Shown here: in pieces, positions 60,102-64,000 of the stretch
Layout: each line of letters opens with the position of its first letter
Position numbering within the stretch: position 1 is the stretch's first letter
Assembly (NCBI RefSeq): GCF_004522235.1
Contig: NZ_SDLT01000039.1
Coordinates: 1-64,000 of the forward strand
Source of the DNA: Amycolatopsis nivea
GTDB taxonomy: Bacteria; Actinomycetota; Actinomycetes; Mycobacteriales; Pseudonocardiaceae
DNA length: 64,000 nt
Direction: 5' to 3'
The notes under the pieces: model-generated
Databases searched by the model: none
What the model saw: only the letters and a program-made list of their open reading frames with translations
Told to the model about the DNA's origin: nothing
Position numbers and translations under genes: made by a program

Positions 60102-61781
60102 TCAGGCATCCGGACGAGTGCAGTACTGGTCCAGCAGCCCCCGTTTTGTCACACATGGCGTGTACCCTGCGTCCTGCAGTTCCGCCCGCGCCGTGCTGCT
60201 GCGCAGGTAGTCGAGGAACTGCTTCAGCAGCGAATCGTTCTCCGGCACGCCCTTGGTGTAGAGATACTCGACCGTCCAGAAGCGATAGCCGGCGTCGATG
60301 CTGGTCACGTCGGGGTAGCGGTCGTCGAGTTTCGCCATCGCGACGCGGCCGCCCGCCGCGGCGATCTTGGCCGCGGGCACGTCCGCGTAGCCGATGGCAC
60401 CGGGGGTGTCGCCGACCGCGCGCAGCAGCTCGTCGGTCTTGCCGCGTTCGCAGCGCACCACGGTGGCGTGCGGGTCGCGGGTCGGCGTCCGGCAGTCGTC
60501 CGACGACAGCCCCGGCTCGGCCGCGCCCAGCACTTTCTGCTCGAAAGTCTTGCGCGTACCCGATTCCTGCCCGCGTCCGACAACCCGGATCGGGACCGCT
60601 GGACCCTCGCGCAGTTGCGCCCAGTTGGTGTACTTCCCGTTGAAGATGCCGCGCACCTGCTCATTGCTCAGCCGGTCGACGCCGACGGCGCTGTTCACCA
60701 CCAGGCTGTACACGAGCACTGCGACCGGTTGTGTAACCAGATCCGGCCCGGCGTCGGAAGCCTTGCCGTCGGAAAGCACTGCCATGCTGTCCTTTTGTTC
60801 CGCGGGCAACGGTCCCAGTTCGCGCACCGCGGACACGCTTCCGTCCGCTTGCGTCGTGATCGTCGCGCCAGGACACAGCTTCTGGTACTCGGTCGCGACG
60901 CTGTTCATGATGGGCGCGAACGCGCTGGATCCGTGCACCGCGAGGGATCCGTTGCCGCAGCCGGGTTCGGACCCACGCGACACGGCGACGAGGAGCATGC
61001 TCAGCAACGCCCCGGTCAGCAGCACCCCGATCGCTCCCGTGACCACCGGCCACGACAGCCAGCGCTGTTTGCGTTCGTCTTTGATCCGCCCGCCGCTGAG
61101 CCTTCCGGTGACGTCCAGTTCCTTGGACAACGGCCCGCCGCGCCAGTCGTCCGGCTCGCGCAGCACGACGACGAGTTTGAACTTTTCCCGCCGCTTCAAG
61201 GAAAGTTGTTCGAGACGGACACCGTGCCATTGCGGTGCCGCCGCTGCCGGTGCGTCGGCTTGCCGCAGCAGCGCGGTCAGCCGCTGCGGCAGCAACGCTC
61301 GCACGCCGGACAGTCGCGCGGTTCCGTTTTCCGGCGTAGGCTGATCATGAGTGAAGAATTCAAGCCCGTTCCGTACCACCTCACGCAACCCGTCTTTGGC
61401 ATCGGATACGCGCGCGTCCCACACCACCCGCCTGCCGAAGGTGAACTGCAGTGGGTGTTCCCAGTCGTCCGGAGCGATGTCGAAGCTGCCGGTGTTGCGG
61501 ATGCGGATCACGACCACGCTGAGCGGTTCCAGCAGCTGCACGGTGCGCACAAGTTCCGGATCCGCTTGCACCGCACCGTTGTCCGAGTCGCTGAGCGTCA
61601 CCGGGTTGAGGCCGATCTTGGAGTTGTAGAGCTCCCGGTAGATCACGCGCCTGCGGCGGATCACGTAGCGGTCGATGACCGGGGCGAGGATGGTCGCGCC
61701 CGCGACGACGGCGATGGGCACGATGCCGCGGCTGGACGTGAGCACGTCGGCGAGTGTTCGCACTATTTCCCCGAAGCCCAC
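60102..61781 (-). CDS. Membrane protein with C-terminal PstS-like substrate-binding domain
   Basis: This 559-residue protein has an N-terminal helix (about 20-40), a cytoplasmic region of about 200 residues with no known domain (LYNSKIGLNPVTL, LFxxLSVVVIRIRNTG), a second helix (about 247-270), and an outside PstS-like domain (about 280-559; VHGSSAFAPIMNSVATEYQ, GRGQESGTRKTFEQKVLG, GAIGYAD). Phosphate-binding proteins are normally lipoproteins; here the module is membrane-tethered and joined to an intracellular part, suggesting a sensor. No pst transporter genes are adjacent. GGGGGAGG precedes the GTG at 61781. Confidence 0.7.
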   Translation of the reverse strand: MGFGEIVRTLADVLTSSRGIVPIAVVAGATILAPVIDRYVIRRRRVIYRELYNSKIGLNPVTLSDSDNGAVQADPELVRTVQLLEPLSVVVIRIRNTGSFDIAPDDWEHPLQFTFGRRVVWDARVSDAKDGLREVVRNGLEFFTHDQPTPENGTARLSGVRALLPQRLTALLRQADAPAAAAPQWHGVRLEQLSLKRREKFKLVVVLREPDDWRGGPLSKELDVTGRLSGGRIKDERKQRWLSWPVVTGAIGVLLTGALLSMLLVAVSRGSEPGCGNGSLAVHGSSAFAPIMNSVATEYQKLCPGATITTQADGSVSAVRELGPLPAEQKDSMAVLSDGKASDAGPDLVTQPVAVLVYSLVVNSAVGVDRLSNEQVRGIFNGKYTNWAQLREGPAVPIRVVGRGQESGTRKTFEQKVLGAAEPGLSSDDCRTPTRDPHATVVRCERGKTDELLRAVGDTPGAIGYADVPAAKIAAAGGRVAMAKLDDRYPDVTSIDAGYRFWTVEYLYTKGVPENDSLLKQFLDYLRSSTARAELQDAGYTPCVTKRGLLDQYCTRPDA

Positions 61782-61872
61782 GGTCGCCTCCCCCTTGCCT
61801 GCTCCCGAGAAGGTCAACCCTAAGCGTCAGCAACGGGACCCCTCCCCGGTGCACCAGGTGTTCACCAGCGGT

Positions 61873-63234
61873 TCAACCGGCCGACGCGATCCGCTCGACA
61901 GCGGCGCGGAGCCGGTCCGGCGGGAGCGCGGCGTACCCGAGCACGAGGCCCGGATATCCGGCTGAGGTATGGGAATAAGTCGACAAAGCCGGGGCGTGCA
62001 CGCCTGCCGCGGCGAGTTTTTCCTGCAGCCGCACGTCATCGGTACCGTCGGGCAGCCGGACGACGAGGTGCAGTCCGGCGGCGATTCCGACCGGCTGCCA
62101 CTGCGGAAGGCGCTGGGTCAGGGCTTCGATCAGCGCGTCGCGACGAGCGCGGTACAGCCGTCGAGTGCGGCGCAGATGCCGGTCGTAACCGCCGGTGGCG
62201 ATCAGATGCGCGAGCGCGGCTTGCGGGAGCGGCGGGCAGCCGAGGTCGTGCATTTCCTTGACCCGCGCTACGGCGTCGCGCAGCCGTCGCGGCGGAATGA
62301 GCCAGCCGATCCGCAACGCTGGCGCAAGAACTTTGCTGACGCTGCCGATGTACGCGACGTGATCCGGTGCGAGCGCGCGCATCGCGCCCAGCGCGGGACG
62401 GTCGTAGCGATGTTCGGCGTCGTAGTCGTCCTCGAGGATGAGCCCGCCGGTTTCCGCTGCCCAGGCAAGCAGTTGCCGACGGCGTTCCGGATGCAACGCG
62501 ACGCCGAGCGGGAACTGGTGTGCGGCGGTGAGCAACACGACGGAGCAGTCTGAAGTGGACAGTGCGTCGACGTCGATGCCCTTGTCGTCGACCGGGATTC
62601 CGACCGGGGCCAGCCCGTGGTCGCGCAGGAGATTCGCTTGGCCGTGGTGGCTCGGGTCTTCGACGGCGATGCGCTGGTCTGGCAAGGCGTCGGCCAGCAA
62701 CGACAACGCTTCCGCGGCTCCGCTGGTGATCACGATGTCATCCGGATTCGTCGGCAACGCCCGGACGCGGCCGAGGTAGGCGGCCAGTTCCGCGCGCAAC
62801 GCGGGGTGTCCGGTCGGATCGGGGTAGCCGAGACCGAGATCTGGCGTCGCGTTCAGGGCTTCTCGTTCGGCGGCAAGCCATTCCGCCCGCGGGAACGCCG
62901 ACAAGGCGGGCAGGCCCGGACGCAGGTCGAACTCCCAGGTCGGCGTTTTCGCTGCGCTGACCCGAGGATTCGGCGCGGGATCGTCGATCGGTGCGACGCG
63001 AGTGCCCGACCCGTGCTTGCTCAGCAGATAACCCTCGGCGGTGAGCTGCTCGTACAACGCGGTGACGGTGCCGCGCGCGACCCCGAGCTGGCGCGCGAGA
63101 TCGCGGCTCGACGGCAGCCGGGTGCCGACCGCCAGCCGCCCGGTGCGGATCGCGTCGCGCAACGCGGCCTCGACGGCGCGGCCCCGGCGTCCTCCGGTGG
63201 CGGCGGGCAGGAGCAACTCCCGGATGGTCTCCAC
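61873..63234 (-). CDS. MocR/PdxR-family regulator (GntR HTH + aminotransferase domain)
   Basis: This 453-residue protein has an N-terminal winged helix (about 12-75: VGTRLPSSRDLARQLGVARGTVTALYEQL) and a fold-type I aminotransferase-like domain with Lys in YIGSVSKVLAPALRIGW. MocR/PdxR proteins sense PLP or related ligands and control PLP synthesis, GABA or transporter genes. It is divergent from an EamA-type transporter with AGTGGTC repeats between. The GTG at 63234 follows TACTGT by 7 nt (leaderless); GTG 63240 is too close to that element. Confidence 0.88.
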   Translation of the reverse strand: METIRELLLPAATGGRRGRAVEAALRDAIRTGRLAVGTRLPSSRDLARQLGVARGTVTALYEQLTAEGYLLSKHGSGTRVAPIDDPAPNPRVSAAKTPTWEFDLRPGLPALSAFPRAEWLAAEREALNATPDLGLGYPDPTGHPALRAELAAYLGRVRALPTNPDDIVITSGAAEALSLLADALPDQRIAVEDPSHHGQANLLRDHGLAPVGIPVDDKGIDVDALSTSDCSVVLLTAAHQFPLGVALHPERRRQLLAWAAETGGLILEDDYDAEHRYDRPALGAMRALAPDHVAYIGSVSKVLAPALRIGWLIPPRRLRDAVARVKEMHDLGCPPLPQAALAHLIATGGYDRHLRRTRRLYRARRDALIEALTQRLPQWQPVGIAAGLHLVVRLPDGTDDVRLQEKLAAAGVHAPALSTYSHTSAGYPGLVLGYAALPPDRLRAAVERIASAG

Positions 63235-63241
63235 GGCCACG

Positions 63242-63247
63242 ACAGTA
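63242..63247 (-). promoter_or_regulatory. Leaderless -10 element of the MocR gene
   Basis: TACTGT on the minus strand, then 7 nt and GTG at 63234. It lies next to the first AGTGGTC box. Confidence 0.5.
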
Positions 63248-63253
63248 CGGCCA

Positions 63254-63302
63254 AGTGGTCCAGTTAGGCCAGTATTGAGTGGTCCTTCTGAATAGACCAC
63301 TC
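63254..63302. promoter_or_regulatory. MocR-type operator: AGTGGTC direct and inverted repeats
   Basis: AGTGGTC occurs at 63254-63260 and GAGTGGTC at 63277-63284 (24-bp phasing), and the inverted GACCACTC at 63295-63302 completes an 8-bp palindrome with a 10-nt gap. Direct plus inverted copies between the divergent regulator and transporter match the known layout of MocR/PdxR sites. Confidence 0.75.
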
Positions 63303-63322
63303 TCCGCTGAAGACTGAGCGGC

Positions 63323-64000
63323 GTGAAACGGTCGATGGTGCTTTCAGGGGTGGCCGGCGCGGTGCTGGTCGGCGGATCGGTGCCGGTCACCGGCATGCTG
63401 GACGGGTATCCGGTGATCACCGGGCAGGCGTTGCGGTACGCGCTGGGCGGGCTTCTGCTGCTGGGCTGGGCGAAGGTCACGCGCAGTCCGCTGCCGCGGC
63501 CGAAACTGGGCGATCTGCCGACTCTGCTCGGCCTCGCCGCGACCGGGATGATCGGGTTCCAGGCCTGTCTGCTGCTGGCGCAGCGCTACGCGGAACCCAG
63601 CGCGGTGGCGGCGTTTCTCGGGGCCAGCCCGCTCGTGCTCGCGTTGATCGCGCCGATGCTGGACGGTCGCCGTCCGTCCGCCGCGCCGGTCGTCGGGTCG
63701 GTACTGGCCGGGCTCGGCATCGTGGTGCTGTCCGGTGGCGGATCCGCTTCCGCGCCAGGGCTGTTGCTGGCCGCGCTGGCGATGCTGTGCGAAGCGTCGT
63801 TCACCCTGCTCGCGGTGGGATTGCTGCGTCGGCTCGGGCCGTTGGCGACCTCGACGTGGGGCTGTTTCACCGCTGCGGCAAGCGGTTCCGTGGTCGGTAC
63901 GGTGGTCGATCCGGCCGGAGCCTGGCGGTGGCCGAACGGGCGTGAACTCGTCGCGTTGCTGCTGCTGGCCGTCGTGGTGACCGCGGTGGCTTTCGTGCTC
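63323..64000 (+). CDS. EamA/DMT-family transporter (truncated by the window end)
   Basis: The open frame runs from GTG 63323 (VKRSMVLSG) to the last base with no stop, 226 codons so far. Hydrophobic helices with ALRYALGGLLLLGWAK, AEPSAVAAFLGASPLVLALIAP and LAGLGIVVLSGGGSAS are typical of EamA drug/metabolite exporters, which have ten helices and two repeats. The substrate is unknown. It is divergent from the MocR regulator and probably controlled by it. Confidence 0.8.
   Translation, partial: MKRSMVLSGVAGAVLVGGSVPVTGMLDGYPVITGQALRYALGGLLLLGWAKVTRSPLPRPKLGDLPTLLGLAATGMIGFQACLLLAQRYAEPSAVAAFLGASPLVLALIAPMLDGRRPSAAPVVGSVLAGLGIVVLSGGGSASAPGLLLAALAMLCEASFTLLAVGLLRRLGPLATSTWGCFTAAASGSVVGTVVDPAGAWRWPNGRELVALLLLAVVVTAVAFVL

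Overview
The window reads as chromosome of a high-GC actinomycete of the Pseudonocardiaceae type, most like Amycolatopsis. The evidence is the roughly 70% GC, GTG starts, leaderless TANNNT promoters, a mycothiol enzyme, and several type VII secretion (T7SS) accessory families. This is inferred from gene content, not from a search. No rRNA, tRNA, CRISPR array, IS element or prophage was seen.

The backbone follows the order of Mycobacterium tuberculosis Rv1074c-Rv1095, recalled from established knowledge: thiolase (11.3 kb), cbs (13.9), Pro/Gly-rich membrane proteins in the pra position (15.4-18.4), metB (18.5), greA (33.3), DUF4307 (34.0), mca (34.6), small membrane protein (35.5), DUF255 (42.7), HlyIII (48.0), Z-prenyl transferase (48.8) and phoH2 (50.5). 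Left of it lie a DivIVA-like coiled-coil gene, an AcrA1-like two-domain reductase, a surface protein with its class E/F-like sortase, a BI-1 protein, a YeeE/TsuA-like sulfur transporter and an MFS exporter. Right of it lie guaB1, DUF309, an MBL hydrolase, an old-yellow-enzyme homologue, an S53 peptidase, an ATP-dependent DNA ligase, a PstS-like anchored protein and a divergent MocR/EamA pair.

Two accessory blocks interrupt this backbone. Block 1 (22.3-30.4 kb, minus strand) is a translationally coupled T7SS polymorphic-toxin operon: YbaB-like protein, EspC-like protein, a 1321-residue toxin with a WXG-type N-domain and a C-terminal deaminase-like domain (HDSE and CxxC), then SUKH, Imm49 and a third tandem-domain protein. 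Block 2 (35.9-42.6 kb) holds a second coupled T7SS set (small protein, DUF3558 lipoprotein, PPE-like substrate, EspG-like chaperone), a decayed stretch, and a 747-residue orphan carrying a HEPN-like RNxxAH motif on its own leaderless promoter.

Metabolically, cbs and metB make a transsulfuration pair, hpd is divergent from an AsnC regulator that probably controls it, and ilvA starts isoleucine synthesis or degrades threonine. Noncoding features include a 52-bp tandem repeat array (19.9-20.3 kb), decayed copies of the 3' end of the DivIVA-like gene, strong hairpin terminators between convergent genes, a multi-hairpin leader before phoH2, and a clear MocR operator at 63.25-63.30 kb.
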